Part shown: positions 7,265 to 7,585 of the stretch, in pieces
How positions within the stretch are numbered: position 1 is the first letter of the stretch
Layout: each line of letters starts with the position of its first letter
Assembly: GCA_028293265.1 (NCBI GenBank)
Contig: JAQGPB010000041.1
Coordinates: forward strand, 1-7,585
Source of the DNA: Pedosphaera sp.
Lineage (GTDB): Bacteria; Verrucomicrobiota; Verrucomicrobiae; Limisphaerales; Pedosphaeraceae
DNA: 7,585 bases
Direction of reading: 5' to 3'
Translations under genes and position numbers: made by a program
Notes under the pieces: generated by a model
What the model was told of the DNA's origin: nothing
Database searches by the model: none
Seen by the model: the letters and a program-made list of their open reading frames with translations, nothing else

Positions 7265-7585
7265 ATGGGCAAGAAACTGTTTTTGTTGGATGGGATGGCG
7301 CTGGTTTACCGCGCGCATTTTGCTTTCGCGACCCGGCCGATTCTGACTTCCAAAGGGGTAAATACTTCCGCCTTGTATGGCTTCACCAATACTTTGCTGG
7401 ACATCATCAACAGCCAGCAGCCGACGCACATCGCGGTGGCTTTTGACACCCAGGCGCCGACGCAGCGGCATGTGGAATTTCCAGCGTACAAGGCGCAGCG
7501 GGAAGAGATGCCGGAGGATTTGAGCGCCGCCCTGCCGCACGTCCGTCGGATGATCGAGGCGTTCAACATTCCGGTGATTATTTGC
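7265..7585 (+). CDS. polA: DNA polymerase I, N-terminal 5'-nuclease domain (3' part outside window)
   Basis: The first 107 codons of DNA polymerase I, the repair and primer-removal polymerase. The frame is open to the window edge. The text aligns along its length with the 5'-3' exonuclease domain of E. coli Pol I: KLFLLDGMALVYRAHFAF (4-21) matches the LVDGSSYLYRAYHAF region, with metal-binding Asp9. ALYGFTNTLLDII, QPTHIAVAFDT (51-62, Asp61 at the second conserved Asp) and AYKAQREEMPEDL (74-86, Lys76 and Arg79) follow. The second Asp cluster of the active site would come just after the edge. I chose the ATG at 7265 because family similarity begins right there; an in-frame GTG at 7241 would add eight residues with no family support. 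No Shine-Dalgarno is visible. Whether the full gene carries the 3'-5' exonuclease and polymerase domains, or encodes a stand-alone 5'-nuclease, cannot be seen; the start and length of homology favour polA. Confidence 0.9.
   Translation, partial: MGKKLFLLDGMALVYRAHFAFATRPILTSKGVNTSALYGFTNTLLDIINSQQPTHIAVAFDTQAPTQRHVEFPAYKAQREEMPEDLSAALPHVRRMIEAFNIPVIIC

Noticed and set aside
7145..7540. A 131-codon minus-strand open frame at the right end.
   Set aside because: It is antisense to polA, whose N-terminal 5'-nuclease motifs are unmistakable on the plus strand.

Overview
The window looks like a chromosomal segment from a member of the Verrucomicrobiota (Pedosphaera/Limisphaerales-like), or less likely the related Planctomycetota or Lentisphaerota. 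The main clue is the prepilin-like protein. It has an [20 protein letters not shown] leader, a run of the [12 protein letters not shown] type and a YSDD..VFPPG segment, a style especially frequent in these phyla. None of the five visible start codons has a clear Shine-Dalgarno sequence, which would fit such a lineage. The organism assignment is inference from the sequence alone.

Layout. (1) Positions 1-1553, plus strand: the end of a molybdate ABC permease gene (modB, cut by the window edge), then one base later the complete ATPase gene modC with its molybdate-binding TOBE/Mop domain. The binding protein gene modA is probably just outside on the left. (2) Positions 1604-6722, minus strand: a tightly packed three-gene unit read right to left. 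First is an 855-residue fusion of a clan-A glycoside-hydrolase domain with a family-2 glycosyltransferase and membrane helices. Next is a 604-residue MsbA/NdvA-like half-size ABC exporter, joined to the first gene by a 4-base ATGA overlap. Last is a prepilin-like protein, two bases after the exporter. The unit converges on modC across a 50-base gap. (3) Positions 6723-7264: a divergent, visibly A/T-richer intergenic region with a candidate promoter, a perfect inverted repeat and several small hairpins, but no gene I can support. (4) Positions 7265-7585, plus strand: the first 107 codons of polA (DNA polymerase I, 5'-nuclease domain), running off the right edge.

How the genes work together. 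ModBC imports molybdate for molybdenum-cofactor enzymes. In the minus-strand unit, the GH-GT2 protein probably builds or remodels a glycan or glycolipid at the inner face of the membrane, and the ABC exporter probably carries the product out. This recalls the synthase/exporter pairing known for cyclic beta-glucans (NdvB/NdvA), though sequence alone does not show that the product is the same. The role of the prepilin in this unit is unknown. It may be only a co-transcribed passenger.

The most interesting item is the GH-GT2 fusion. It has plausible catalytic residues in both enzyme domains, a GH domain predicted to lie in the cytoplasm, and a C-terminal region I do not recognise.
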